This document shows positions 40,819 to 49,679 of a DNA stretch of 64,000 nucleotides, piece after piece. The notes beneath the pieces were generated by a model. That model did not search any database and had not been told where the DNA came from. It saw only the letters and a program-made list of their open reading frames with translations. Position 1 is the first letter of the stretch. Each line of letters begins with the position of its first letter. The DNA comes from Homoserinibacter sp. YIM 151385 (GTDB taxonomy: Bacteria; Actinomycetota; Actinomycetes; Actinomycetales; Microbacteriaceae): NCBI RefSeq assembly GCF_027912415.1, contig NZ_CP115175.1, positions 2,170,001-2,234,000 on the forward strand. The letters are read 5' to 3'. The position numbers and the translations under genes are program-made.

Positions 40819-41919
40819 GTGCTGTACGCCTTCAACCCGCCGCCCGGCTGGCCGACGCCCCCACCGGGTTGGCAGCCGCCGCAGGGCTGGCGACCGGACC
40901 CCGCCTGGCCGCCCGCGCCGCATGGCTGGCAGTTCTGGGTGCCGGTGCCGCCCGCGCAGGCCGTGCCGCAGCATCCCGCGCCGCAGCAGGCCGCCCCGCG
41001 CCCCGACGCGCCGGCCCCCCGGCGCGGCGGGGGCGGCGCGATCGTCGCCATCGTGCTCGTCCTCGTCGGCCTCTTCGTCGTGCTGCCGGTCGGCTTCGGC
41101 GCCGTCGTGCTCGTCGGGGCGCTCGCGGGCGGCGGCAGCGGCAGCACCTCGCCCGGCTTCGGGACCGGCGAGGACGATGACGCGACCGCGCTCGCCGCGG
41201 CGCTCGACGAATGGGATGCGGTGCTCGAGGAGACCGCGGCCTTCCAGCGCAAGCACTACTTCGGCTACAGCCACGGCTCGCTCGAGAGCGACCTCGAGTG
41301 GAACACCGAGCGCGTCGCCGGCGCGGGCGAGGACCGCTTCGCGGCCGGCACCGTGGAGTCCGCGGTCGCCTCCATGCGGTCGGCCCTCGACGGCGCGCGC
41401 GCCGAGGTCGCGGAGTGGAGGTCGACCTTCAGCGCGAAGGGGGAGCGGCGCGGCAACCGCACGGGCACCCGAGCCGAGGAGGTCGTCGACCGGATCAGCG
41501 GCCTCCGCGCGAAGATCGTCTTCGACCGCAAGTGCAAGGGGAAGGACGTCCTCGCCTGCGTCCTCGGCCGCGACCCTGCCACGATCCACGTCGCCGAGCG
41601 CCTCCGCGGGCTCTCCGACGCCGACCTCCGCGCCCGCTACGGCCTCGACTGGAAGCAGCTCATGCTCCACGAGTACGCGCACGTCGTCCAGAACCGCATG
41701 GGCTCGCGCCTCCTCGAGAACGAGGAGTTCCAGCGCCTCTACGTGGAGGTGAAGGTGCCCTCCGCGTTCACGGGCGACGACGCGAGCTGGCCCGACGAGC
41801 AGAGCGCCGACTGCATGACCAAGGTCAAGGATCCGAGCTACTGGGCCACCTACCCCGGTGTGACGTGCACGCCCGAGCGACTCGCCTTCGCGAAGCGGAT
41901 GTGGGCCCTCGACGTCTGA
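40819..41919 (+). CDS. Membrane-anchored putative zinc metallopeptidase with Pro/Trp-rich N-terminus
   Basis: A 366-residue protein. Residues 1-45 repeat the Pro/Trp-rich module of the preceding gene, followed by one membrane helix (about 75-103) and an outside domain. That domain contains HEYAH (within MLHEYAHVVQNRMG), a HExxH zinc site, and four to six cysteines. A distal Glu in SWPDEQSADCM could be the third ligand, as in putative neutral zinc peptidases. Start GTG 40819 has GAGAGGATG upstream. Substrate unknown. Confidence 0.75.
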   Translation: MLYAFNPPPGWPTPPPGWQPPQGWRPDPAWPPAPHGWQFWVPVPPAQAVPQHPAPQQAAPRPDAPAPRRGGGGAIVAIVLVLVGLFVVLPVGFGAVVLVGALAGGGSGSTSPGFGTGEDDDATALAAALDEWDAVLEETAAFQRKHYFGYSHGSLESDLEWNTERVAGAGEDRFAAGTVESAVASMRSALDGARAEVAEWRSTFSAKGERRGNRTGTRAEEVVDRISGLRAKIVFDRKCKGKDVLACVLGRDPATIHVAERLRGLSDADLRARYGLDWKQLMLHEYAHVVQNRMGSRLLENEEFQRLYVEVKVPSAFTGDDASWPDEQSADCMTKVKDPSYWATYPGVTCTPERLAFAKRMWALDV

Positions 41920-41959
41920 GCGGACCGGCGGCCTCCGCCGCCCCCGGTACCCTGGGCTC

Positions 41960-43069
41960 GTGAGCGGGAACACCTACGCGGAGGCCGGCGTCGACACGGC
42001 CGCAGGAGACCTGGCCGTCGAGCTGATGAAGTCCGCCGTCGCGCGGACGCACGGCAGCGAGGTCCTCGGCGGGGTCGGCGGATTCGCCGGGCTCTTCGAC
42101 GTGTCCTTCCTCAAGGCCTACACGCGGCCGCTGCTCGCGACGAGCACCGACGGGGTCGGCACGAAGGTCGCGATCGCGCAGGCGATCGACAAGCACGACA
42201 CGATCGGCCAGGACCTGGTCGGCATGGTCGTCGACGACATCGTCGTGGTCGGCGCGAAGCCGCTCTTCATGACCGACTACATCGCCTGCGGCAAGGTGGT
42301 GCCGGAGCGCATCGCCGACATCGTCGCCGGCATCGCGCGCGCCTGCTCCGACACGGGCACCGCGCTCGTCGGCGGCGAGACGGCCGAGCACCCCGGCCTC
42401 CTCGGGGTCGACGACTACGACGTCGCGGGCGCCGCGGTCGGCGCCGTCGAGGCGGATGCCGTGCTCGGCGCCGACCGGGTCCAGGACGGCGATGTGGTCC
42501 TCGCGATCGGCTCGAGCGGCCTCCACTCGAACGGCTACTCGCTGGTGCGCCACATCCTCGCCTCCCGCGGGATCGGGTTCCGCGACCACTCGGCGGAGCT
42601 CGGCGGCACGGTCGGCGAGGTGCTCCTCGAGCCGACCCGGCTCTACACCTCGCCGCTGCTGCGCGTGCTCGCCGATCCGCGTCTCGGCGCGGGCGTGCAC
42701 TCGCTCAGCCACGTGACGGGCGGCGGCATCGCCGCGAACCTGGCCCGCGTTCTCCCCCGCGGCTCGCGCGCCGAGCTCGAGCGCAGCACCTGGTCGCCCG
42801 CGCCCGTCTTCCGGGTGCTCCTCGACATGCAGGGCTCGCCGCTCGAGTCGGCGGAGGCGACCTGGAACCTCGGCATCGGCTTCTTCGCCGTCGTCGCCCC
42901 CGCGGTCGCCGACGACGTCGTCGCGAAGCTCGCGATCGACGGGATGCCGGCCTGGGAGGTCGGACGGGTCGCCCTCGGCGGCGACGCGCCCCAGGGCGAG
43001 GGCTGGGAGCAGGGCGCCAAGGGCGTCGACGGCGGCGCCGTGCGCCTCACCGGCCGCTACGCGGACTGA
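41960..43069 (+). CDS. purM: AIR synthase PurM
   Basis: A 369-residue enzyme turning FGAM into AIR with ATP. Family phrases SGNTYAEAGVDTAAGD, TSTDGVGTKVAIA, LVGGETAEHPG, and SHVTGGGIAANLARVLP are present. Start GTG at 41960. It and the next small membrane gene are probably cotranscribed. Confidence 0.97.
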   Translation: MSGNTYAEAGVDTAAGDLAVELMKSAVARTHGSEVLGGVGGFAGLFDVSFLKAYTRPLLATSTDGVGTKVAIAQAIDKHDTIGQDLVGMVVDDIVVVGAKPLFMTDYIACGKVVPERIADIVAGIARACSDTGTALVGGETAEHPGLLGVDDYDVAGAAVGAVEADAVLGADRVQDGDVVLAIGSSGLHSNGYSLVRHILASRGIGFRDHSAELGGTVGEVLLEPTRLYTSPLLRVLADPRLGAGVHSLSHVTGGGIAANLARVLPRGSRAELERSTWSPAPVFRVLLDMQGSPLESAEATWNLGIGFFAVVAPAVADDVVAKLAIDGMPAWEVGRVALGGDAPQGEGWEQGAKGVDGGAVRLTGRYAD

Positions 43070-43080
43070 CGGCGGCGCTC

Positions 43081-43353
43081 GTGAGCGGCACGCTGCCCCG
43101 CGTCGCGGGCGATCCCACGCCGCCCGACCCGCGCATCCGCGGCACCTGGAGCCTGGGGCTCGGCATCGCCTCGCTCGCGCTCGGCTTCATCTGGGTCGTG
43201 CCGGTCGTCGCGATCGTGCTCGGCGTCTCCTCGCGTCGCCGCGAGCCGGAGGCGCGGCGGCGGGCGCTCGGCGGGATCGTGCTCGGCGCCGTCTCGCTCG
43301 CCGCGTGGGTGCTGTTCGCGGGGCCGCTGCTCGACCTCATCGGGTTCTTCTAG
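43081..43353 (+). CDS. DUF4190-like small membrane protein
   Basis: A 90-residue protein from GTG 43081 with two helices (LGLGIASLALGFIWVVPVVAIVLGVSSRR and ALGGIVLGAVSLAAWVLFAGPLL), the first with the SLALGxxWxVPVxAIVLG phrase of DUF4190. It follows purM by 11 bases. Function unknown. Confidence 0.75.
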   Translation: MSGTLPRVAGDPTPPDPRIRGTWSLGLGIASLALGFIWVVPVVAIVLGVSSRRREPEARRRALGGIVLGAVSLAAWVLFAGPLLDLIGFF

Positions 43354-43374
43354 ACCCGACGGGGCGGAGTCGGC

Positions 43375-43584
43375 TCAGGCCGACTTCGACTCGCCCGTGC
43401 CGTACTCGTCGGCCTCGTCGTCGCCCTCGGCGTCGGCGTACTCCGACCACTTCTCGAGGTCCTCCTCGAGTCGCGGGTTGCCGCCGAGCTCCTTCTCCAG
43501 GGCACCGTAGTTCGTGTCGGGGCTGAAGTACTTCAGCTCGCGAGCGACCTTGGTGTGCTTTGCCTTCTGACGGCCGCGCCCCAT
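43375..43584 (-). CDS. DUF3073 family protein
   Basis: A 69-residue protein starting MGRGRQKAKHTKVARELKYF, the invariant beginning of DUF3073, then an acidic C-terminal half (DEADEYGTG). The family is nearly universal in actinobacteria and often adjacent to purM. Function unknown; the basic head could bind RNA. Confidence 0.93.
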   Translation of the reverse strand: MGRGRQKAKHTKVARELKYFSPDTNYGALEKELGGNPRLEEDLEKWSEYADAEGDDEADEYGTGESKSA

Positions 43585-43755
43585 GCGTGACCCCCTCATG
43601 ATTCAGGATGGCGAACAGGACAGAAATCTGGCGGGCAGTCTATCACGCGAGGCTCCACGCGCCTGGCCGCCGGGGTCCGCCGGAGCGGCCGGCCGCATCC
43701 CGATCGGACACCGGACTCCCGGCCGGGAGTGCGCCGTGTTCGCTACCCTTGCCGG

Positions 43756-44853
43756 GTGACCGCCCCGGGATTCGACACCTCCGTCGTGGTCGTCGGCGCG
43801 GGGCAGGCGGGTCTCTCGGTCGCCTACTACCTCCGGCGCCTCGGGCTCGACCCCGGCAACGACGTCGTGCTGCTCGATCGCGGTCCCGGCGCCGGCGGCG
43901 CATGGCAGTTCCGCTGGGAGGCGCTGCGCCTCGGCTACGCGCACCGCGTCAACGACCTCCCGGGCATGGACGAGCTCGGCGTGAGCTTCGACACGGCCGA
44001 CCGGCAGGCGCCCGCGCGCGACGTCGTCGCCGACTACTACGCCCGCTACGAGAAGCACTACGCTCTGCAGGTCGTCCGCCCCGCCGACGTGACGCGCGTG
44101 ACCTCGCTGCTCGACGGGTTCCGGGTCACCTTCGACCAGGGCGACGGGCCGGTCGACGTGACGACGAGGATCCTCGTCAACGCGACCGGCACCTGGGGCG
44201 CCCCCTTCATCCCCTGGTACCCGGGGATGAACTCCTTCCGCGGCCGCCACCTCCACACGGTCGACTACGTGGATGCCGAGCAGCTCCGCGGGCAGCGCGT
44301 CGCCGTCGTGGGCGGCGGCACGAGCGCGATCGGGTTCCTGCTCGAGCTCGAGAAGGTCGCCGAGAGCATCACCTGGGTTTCGCGTCGACCCATCGAGTTC
44401 CTCGAGGAGCAGGAGCTCAACATCGAGGCGGGCGGCGCCGCGGTCGCACAGCAGGACGAGGCCGCCCGCGCGGGTCGGGCGCTGCCCTCGATCGTCTCGA
44501 CGACCGGCGTGCCGCGCAGCCGCCGCATCCAGGCCGCGATCGATCGCGGCCTCCTCGTCGCGGAGCCCATGTTCAGCTCGATCGAGCCGGACGGCGTCCG
44601 GTGGGCGGACGGCCGGTTCCAGCAGATCGACACGATCATCTGGGCGACCGGGTTCCGGCCGGAGCTCCGGCACCTCGCGCCGCTCAAGCTGCGCGAGAAG
44701 TCGGGCGGCGTGACGGTCGGGCAGGGCGCGTCGTGGCGCAACTCGCGCATCTTCTTCGCCGGCTACGGGCCGACGGCCTCGACGATCGGCGCGAACAAGG
44801 TGGGGCGCACGATCGCGCGCCAGGTCGTGGCGACGCTGTCGAGCCTCGGCTAG
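43756..44853 (+). CDS. FAD/NAD(P)-binding monooxygenase-like oxidoreductase
   Basis: A 365-residue protein. The N-terminus has an FAD-binding GxGxxG (VVGAGQAGLSVAYYL); a second nucleotide site VAVVGGGTSAIGFLLEL lies near residue 185 for NADPH; WATGFRPE near 295 is the typical C-terminal ATG motif. It fits flavin monooxygenases or thioredoxin-reductase-like disulfide oxidoreductases without a CxxC, so monooxygenase is preferred. Substrate unknown. The stop overlaps the convergent MORN-like gene. Confidence 0.85.
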   Translation: MTAPGFDTSVVVVGAGQAGLSVAYYLRRLGLDPGNDVVLLDRGPGAGGAWQFRWEALRLGYAHRVNDLPGMDELGVSFDTADRQAPARDVVADYYARYEKHYALQVVRPADVTRVTSLLDGFRVTFDQGDGPVDVTTRILVNATGTWGAPFIPWYPGMNSFRGRHLHTVDYVDAEQLRGQRVAVVGGGTSAIGFLLELEKVAESITWVSRRPIEFLEEQELNIEAGGAAVAQQDEAARAGRALPSIVSTTGVPRSRRIQAAIDRGLLVAEPMFSSIEPDGVRWADGRFQQIDTIIWATGFRPELRHLAPLKLREKSGGVTVGQGASWRNSRIFFAGYGPTASTIGANKVGRTIARQVVATLSSLG

Positions 44854-45086
44854 TCGCCGAAGTCGGTGTCCTTGTAGGGGTCGCCGGCCCGGTCGTAGGT
44901 GGTCCAGATGCCCACCCGCCGGCCCCGGTCGAACTCGCCGGAGCGCATGCGGGTCCCGTCGAGCCGGAACCACATCCACTCGCCGTGCATCTCGCAGTCG
45001 AGCATGAGCCCGCGCCCGCGGATGCTGCCGTCCCGGTGCCGCTCCACGTGCTCCGTCGCCTCGCTGCCGCTCACGCTCCCGACCAT
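44850..45086 (-). CDS. Small MORN/YwqK-like repeat protein
   Basis: A 78-residue protein with two repeats of the form G..(L)...GEWMWFRLDG and GEFDRGRRVGIWTTYDRAG, the variant-MORN pattern of YwqK antitoxin-like proteins. No toxin gene is adjacent. It overlaps the end of the monooxygenase-like gene by 4 bases (CTAG). Function unknown. Confidence 0.75.
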   Translation of the reverse strand: MVGSVSGSEATEHVERHRDGSIRGRGLMLDCEMHGEWMWFRLDGTRMRSGEFDRGRRVGIWTTYDRAGDPYKDTDFGD

Positions 45087-45095
45087 ATCCCCCGC

Positions 45096-45165
45096 CGACA
45101 GTGCCCGAACAGCCTCGAGCGCGCCCGGAGTTTGGGGCGCGCTCGAGGCTGTTCGGGCACTGTCG
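45096..45165. terminator. Perfect 31-bp hairpin
   Basis: Arms 45096-45126 and 45135-45165 are fully complementary, with an 8-base loop. It lies directly before the start of the MORN-like gene and after the end of the debranching enzyme gene, both on the minus strand, so it can terminate the latter. A stem of this length without mismatch is rare for a terminator. Confidence 0.7.
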
Positions 45166-45211
45166 CGTGTGCGTGTGCGTGTGCGTGTGCGTGTGCGCGT
45201 GCGTGTGCGCG
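45165..45211. repeat. GCGTGT microsatellite-like tract
   Basis: About 47 bases of alternating purine-pyrimidine made of GCGTGT/GTGCGT units, touching the 31-bp hairpin and ending 14 bases before the stop of the debranching gene. Alternating G/C-T/A runs favour Z-DNA and slippage. Confidence 0.75.
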
Positions 45212-45224
45212 GGTGAGGAGAGGG

Positions 45225-47117
45225 TCAGCGGAGCGCGGCGTGCACGGCGACGGCGGCGGCGGCGCTCCAGGCCTGCGGGCGGCAGGCCGCCGGATAGGGG
45301 GCCGGGGCCGCCCGCTCGCCCGCGGCATCCCCCGAGTGCAGCTCCGGCATCCGGTACCCGAAGGCGGCTGCGGCGCGCAGCAGCCCCTCGGCGAGCAGCG
45401 CCGCCTCCTCGTGGAAGCCCTCGCGCGCGAGCCCGTGGACCGCGATCGCGGTGTCGTGGGTCCACACGCTGCCGCCGTGGTACGACAGCGGCCAGTACCC
45501 GCGCTCGAGCGTCGACATGGTGCGCAGCCCGAAGCCGGAGGCGAGCTGCGGCGAGGCGAGGCGGGCGGCGACGAGCGCCGACTCCGCGGGATCGAGGAGG
45601 CCGGTGCCGAGCAGGTGGCCGAGGTTCGAGGTGAGCGAGTCGACCGGCTGCTTCGCCGCATCCAGCGCGATCGCCGGATAGCGGCCGGTCTCGTCCTCGA
45701 CCCAGAAGCGCTCGCCGAAGCGGCGCCGGAGCCGCCCCGCCCAGGCGCGCCAGGTCTCGCCGGCGCCCGCGCCGCGCAGCGCGTCGAGCAGCTCGGCGCC
45801 GCCGACGGCCGCCTCGTAGGCGTAGGCCTGCACCTCGCAGAGCGCGATCGGGCCGTCGGCGAGCCGGCCGTCGCGCCACTGGACGCTGTCGCCGGAGTCC
45901 TTCCAGCCCTGGTTCGAGAGGCCCGTGCCGGTCTCGTCGACGTACTCGAGGAGGCCGTCGCCGTCGCTGTCGCCGAAGTCGCGCATCCAGGCGAGCGCCG
46001 CCTCCAGCGCGGGGAGCAGCTCGCGCACCTCCGCCTCCGGCATCCCGTGCCGCCAGGCGTCATGGAGGAGGCAGATCCAGAGCGGCGTCGCGTCGACGGT
46101 GCCGTAGTAGAGCGGCGGGAGGCTGACGCCCTCGCCGGGGATCTCGAGCGTGCCGCGGCGCAGCTCGTGCATGATCTTGCCGGGCTGCTCGGCGGTCGCC
46201 GCCACCCGATCCCGCCCCTGGAGCCCGGCGAGCACGCGCAGCGTGGAGGCGGCGAGCGCCGTGCCGGTCGGGAGGAGGAGGCGGGCGGCCCACAGCGAGT
46301 CGCGGCCGAAGAGCGTCAGGAACCAGGGGGCGCCGGCGGCGAGGAACTCGTCCTCGCCGTGCGCGGTGCGGAGCCGGAGCGCGTCGAGGTCGCCGAGGGC
46401 GCGCTCGAGCCAGCGGCCCAGTCGGTCGTCGTCGGGCGCGTCGGGCGCGGCCCAGGGGGCGGGCCCCACGGCGGGGCGCACGACGGCGTCGGCGTCCTCG
46501 GCGCGGATCCGCCAGCTCGCGGTGGCGCGGCCGCGCGGCGGCACGGCGAGGGGGATGCGGAGCAGCACCCCCGCCTGCCCGATCGCGACCTCGGCGCCGG
46601 GCGCCTGCACGCGGGCCGTCACGGCATCCCCCGACCAGACGGCGCCGTCCGGCTCGGGCAGCGCCTCGACGGGGATCGAGGGGGCGCCCTGCTTGACGGC
46701 GTCCATGGGGTCGAGGGCGGGGCGCAGGCGCACCTCGATGTCGAGCCGCAGCTCGCGGTCGAGGCGGGAGACGATCGTGAGCTCGTCGAGCACGCCGTCG
46801 GCGAGCGCGGTGCGCTCGAGCTCGGAGCGGAGGTCGGGGTCGGCGACGCGGTCGTCGTCGAGCTCGCGGTGGAGGCTCGTGACGCGGAGGCGGTCGGCCG
46901 CCTCGAGGGAGGTCGCGATGTGCTCGCCCGCGCGCCCCGCGATGGCGACGGCGAGTGCGGAGACGACGCGCACATCCGAGAGGTAGATGCCGTCGATGGG
47001 GGCGGCGCCGATGCGGCCGTCGGGCCGCGACCAGGCCTGGGCGGGTGCGCGGAGCACGATCGCGGCGTCGTGGAGGAGCGGCTGGAGCCGCGGCTCCTCG
47101 TCGGGGTGGTGGGGCAT
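45225..47117 (-). CDS. Glycogen debranching enzyme-like glycosidase
   Basis: A 630-residue protein with an N-terminal glycogen-debranching domain (about 10-220) and an (alpha/alpha)6 catalytic domain like GH15/GH63/GH133. Typical phrases are FLTLFGRDSLWAARLLLP, KIMHELRRG, YYGTVDATPLWICLL, SNQGWKDSGDSV and SFHGG-like LSYHGGSVWTHD. Such actinobacterial enzymes (amylo-alpha-1,6-glucosidase family) act on alpha-glucans or sucrose-type sugars in the cytosol. It is divergent from a LacI gene with one operator between, so it is probably induced together with the sugar importer. Start ATG 47117 with GAGG upstream. Confidence 0.85.
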   Translation of the reverse strand: MPHHPDEEPRLQPLLHDAAIVLRAPAQAWSRPDGRIGAAPIDGIYLSDVRVVSALAVAIAGRAGEHIATSLEAADRLRVTSLHRELDDDRVADPDLRSELERTALADGVLDELTIVSRLDRELRLDIEVRLRPALDPMDAVKQGAPSIPVEALPEPDGAVWSGDAVTARVQAPGAEVAIGQAGVLLRIPLAVPPRGRATASWRIRAEDADAVVRPAVGPAPWAAPDAPDDDRLGRWLERALGDLDALRLRTAHGEDEFLAAGAPWFLTLFGRDSLWAARLLLPTGTALAASTLRVLAGLQGRDRVAATAEQPGKIMHELRRGTLEIPGEGVSLPPLYYGTVDATPLWICLLHDAWRHGMPEAEVRELLPALEAALAWMRDFGDSDGDGLLEYVDETGTGLSNQGWKDSGDSVQWRDGRLADGPIALCEVQAYAYEAAVGGAELLDALRGAGAGETWRAWAGRLRRRFGERFWVEDETGRYPAIALDAAKQPVDSLTSNLGHLLGTGLLDPAESALVAARLASPQLASGFGLRTMSTLERGYWPLSYHGGSVWTHDTAIAVHGLAREGFHEEAALLAEGLLRAAAAFGYRMPELHSGDAAGERAAPAPYPAACRPQAWSAAAAVAVHAALR

Positions 47118-47173
47118 GAGCTGGCTGGTCCTCGTTGACAGGTCCGGTTCTGCGGGTAACATAACACCGATGA

Positions 47174-47187
47174 TTTGATCGTTCAAA
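47174..47187. promoter_or_regulatory. LacI-type operator TTTGATCGTTCAAA
   Basis: Near-perfect palindrome (arms TTTGA/TCAAA, centre with CG) in the 101-base divergent gap between the debranching gene and the LacI-family gene. The central CG and length fit LacI/GalR operators. It could control both transcripts. Confidence 0.7.
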
Positions 47188-47218
47188 GAACGGTCGGGAT
47201 CGAGTCGAGGGAGACGCG

Positions 47219-48376
47219 ATGACGGCACGAGCATCCGGCGGGCAGACCGCCTCGCTGCCCACCGTCGACGACGTGGCGAAGCTCGCCGGGGTTTCCCGCC
47301 AGACCGTCTCCAACGTCCTCAACACGCCCTCGATCGTGCGCGACGCGACCCGCGAGCGGGTGCAGACCGCGATCGACGAGCTCGGCTACCGACCCCACGC
47401 GAGCGCCCGCCGGCTGCGCACCCGCTCGAGCTCGACCATCGGCATCCGCCTCGACCCCATGAGCCGCAACGGCGTCTCCGGCTCCGTGCTCGACCGCTAC
47501 CTGCACGCGCTCGCCGAGCAGGCCGACGCCCGCGGGATGCGGATCATGCTCTTCACCGCCGCCGACCAGGCCGAGGAGATCGCGCAGTACCGCCGTCTCC
47601 GGGACGGCGCCGACGTCGACGCGCTCGTCGTCACGGCGACCGGCTACGACGACCCGCGCATCGCCTGGCTCGCCGCCGAGCGGGTGCCGTTCATCGCGTT
47701 CGGACGCCCCTGGGGCCGCGAGGGCGAGGACGATCCGGCGCGCCGCTGGGTCGACGTCGACGGCGCCGCCGGCACCCGCGATGCCGCCCGCCACCTCCTC
47801 GGGCGCGGCCACGAGCGCGTCGGCTGGCTCGGCTGGCCCGCCGGCTCCGGCACGGGCGACGACCGCCGCCGCGGCTGGGCGCAGGCCATGGCCGAGCGGC
47901 TCGGGACGGGGGATGCCGCCCTCGCCGCGCTGAGCATCGAGGCCGAGGAGGGGGTCGCCCCCGGTCGCCGCGCCGTCGAGCAGCGCCTCGCCGAGGCGGG
48001 CGGCGACCCTGCGCGGGCCGGGCTCGAGGCGCTCGTCTGCGCGAGCGACTCGCTCGCGCTCGGCGCCATGATGGCCGTCCGCGAGGCCGGGCACCCGCGG
48101 TTCCCCGTCATCGGCTTCGACAACACCCCCGTCGCGCAGGCCGTCGGCCTCTCGAGTGTCGACCAGCGCCTCGACGAGGTCGCCGCCGCCACCCTCGAAC
48201 TGCTCATGGGAACGGAGGGGACCCGCGTGCTGCCGTCCGGCACCGCATCCGCGGGCCCCGGACGCCGGCTCGTGACCCCCAAGCTCGTCGTCCGCCGGTC
48301 GAGTCACCTGGCGCCCATCGATGAGGAACCCGCCGCCGGCGAGGACGCCGGCGCATCGCAACGGAAGGAACACTGA
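47219..48376 (+). CDS. LacI family transcriptional regulator
   Basis: A 385-residue repressor. The helix-turn-helix and hinge are TVDDVAKLAGVSRQTVSNVLNTPSIVRDATRERVQTAIDELGYRPHASARRLRTRSS, followed by a periplasmic-binding-protein-like sugar-sensing domain (about 70-350). The last base of its stop is the first of the next ATG, so it is the first gene of the ABC importer operon. The sensed sugar is unknown; an alpha-glucoside is likely from context. Confidence 0.93.
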   Translation: MTARASGGQTASLPTVDDVAKLAGVSRQTVSNVLNTPSIVRDATRERVQTAIDELGYRPHASARRLRTRSSSTIGIRLDPMSRNGVSGSVLDRYLHALAEQADARGMRIMLFTAADQAEEIAQYRRLRDGADVDALVVTATGYDDPRIAWLAAERVPFIAFGRPWGREGEDDPARRWVDVDGAAGTRDAARHLLGRGHERVGWLGWPAGSGTGDDRRRGWAQAMAERLGTGDAALAALSIEAEEGVAPGRRAVEQRLAEAGGDPARAGLEALVCASDSLALGAMMAVREAGHPRFPVIGFDNTPVAQAVGLSSVDQRLDEVAAATLELLMGTEGTRVLPSGTASAGPGRRLVTPKLVVRRSSHLAPIDEEPAAGEDAGASQRKEH

Positions 48377-49602
48377 TGCACACCAGGAAGCTGGGCGCCG
48401 CCGTCATCGCGATCGGGGCCGTCGCCGCGCTCGCCGGATGCTCGGGAGGCGGAGGAGGCCAGGGCCCGGAGGGCGCCTCCCTGACGATGCTCATCGGCTC
48501 GAGCGGCGACGCCGAGACGGCCGCCGTGCAGGCCGCCGCCGACGCCTGGGCCGAGGAGAACGGCGCCGAGGTCGAGGTGGTCGCCGCGAGCGATCTGACG
48601 CAGGAGCTCGCGCAGGGCTTCGCGGGCGACGACGCCCCCGACGTCTTCTACATGAGCTGGGACCAGTTCGCGACCTACGGCGCCAACGGCTACCTCCAGC
48701 CCTACGCCGAGGACCTCCCGAACGCGGGCGACTTCTACCCGGGCCTCGTCGACACCTTCACCTATGACGGCGCCTTCACCTGCGCCCCGAAGGACTTCTC
48801 GACCCTCGGCCTCATCATCAACACGGAGCTGTGGGCGGATGCCGGCCTCACCGACGCCGACATCCCGACCGACTGGGACGGGCTCGAGGCGGTCGCGACG
48901 AAGCTGACGACGGATGACGCGGTCGGCCTGAGCTTCGGCGCCGAGTACCAGCGCATCGGCGTCTTCATGGGTCAGGCGGGCGGCGGCCTCGTCGACGACG
49001 ACGGCACGACCGTCACCGCGGACAGCCCCGAGAACCTCGCGGGACTCGAGTACGTGCAGAAGCTCTACGACGAGGGCGTGCTGCGGTTCCCGGCCGACAT
49101 CGACGCCGGCTGGTCGGGCGAGGCGCTCGGCGCCGGCAAGGCCGCCATGGTGATCGAGGGGCCGTGGATCAAGGGCATCGAGGGCGACTTCCCCGACACC
49201 GAGTACGCCGCGTACGAGCTCCCGGCCGGCCCCGCGGGGAAGGCGACCTTCTCCTTCACGAACTGCTGGGGCATCCCCGCCGACTCGGACACCGCGGAGG
49301 CCGCGACCTCGCTCGTCGAGTACCTGACGGGCGACGAGCAGCAGCTCGCCTTCGCGGACGCCTTCGGCGTCATCCCCTCGACGGAGGCCGCGGCGGCTGA
49401 GTACGCCGAGAAGTACCCCGAGAACGCCTCCTTCGTGGCGGGCGCCGAGTACGCGGTCAGCCCCGTCAACTTCGACGGCGCCGCCGCGGTGGTCTCCGAC
49501 TTCAACTCGCAGCTCGGCGACCTCGGCAAGGCGGACGGGGCGGCGCTGCTCGGCTCGCTCCAGTCGAACCTGCAGGCCGCCCTCGACGAGGCCAACGGGT
49601 AG
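48376..49602 (+). CDS. Sugar ABC transporter substrate-binding lipoprotein
   Basis: A 408-residue family 1 solute-binding protein. Signal peptide with lipobox LAGC (Cys at about 24), a Gly-rich linker, then the two-lobed fold with APDVFYMSWDQFATYGANGYLQPYAEDL and AAMVIEGPWIKGIEGDFP, typical of maltose/oligosaccharide binders. GGAAGGAA precedes the ATG. It delivers sugar to the two permeases downstream; no ATPase gene is present, so a shared MsiK-like ATPase probably serves it. Confidence 0.93.
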   Translation: MHTRKLGAAVIAIGAVAALAGCSGGGGGQGPEGASLTMLIGSSGDAETAAVQAAADAWAEENGAEVEVVAASDLTQELAQGFAGDDAPDVFYMSWDQFATYGANGYLQPYAEDLPNAGDFYPGLVDTFTYDGAFTCAPKDFSTLGLIINTELWADAGLTDADIPTDWDGLEAVATKLTTDDAVGLSFGAEYQRIGVFMGQAGGGLVDDDGTTVTADSPENLAGLEYVQKLYDEGVLRFPADIDAGWSGEALGAGKAAMVIEGPWIKGIEGDFPDTEYAAYELPAGPAGKATFSFTNCWGIPADSDTAEAATSLVEYLTGDEQQLAFADAFGVIPSTEAAAAEYAEKYPENASFVAGAEYAVSPVNFDGAAAVVSDFNSQLGDLGKADGAALLGSLQSNLQAALDEANG

Positions 49603-49679
49603 CCGGACCGGTCCGGTCGGGGGCGCGACCTCGCGCCCCCGGCGGGACCACCCGCCGTCCTGACGGAAGGAGCGAGCAC

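Noticed and set aside
43603-47138. Very long Arg-rich frames on both strands in the monooxygenase/debranching region
   Set aside because: They are antisense or shifted readings of real genes and pass through the 31-bp hairpin and GCGTGT tract.
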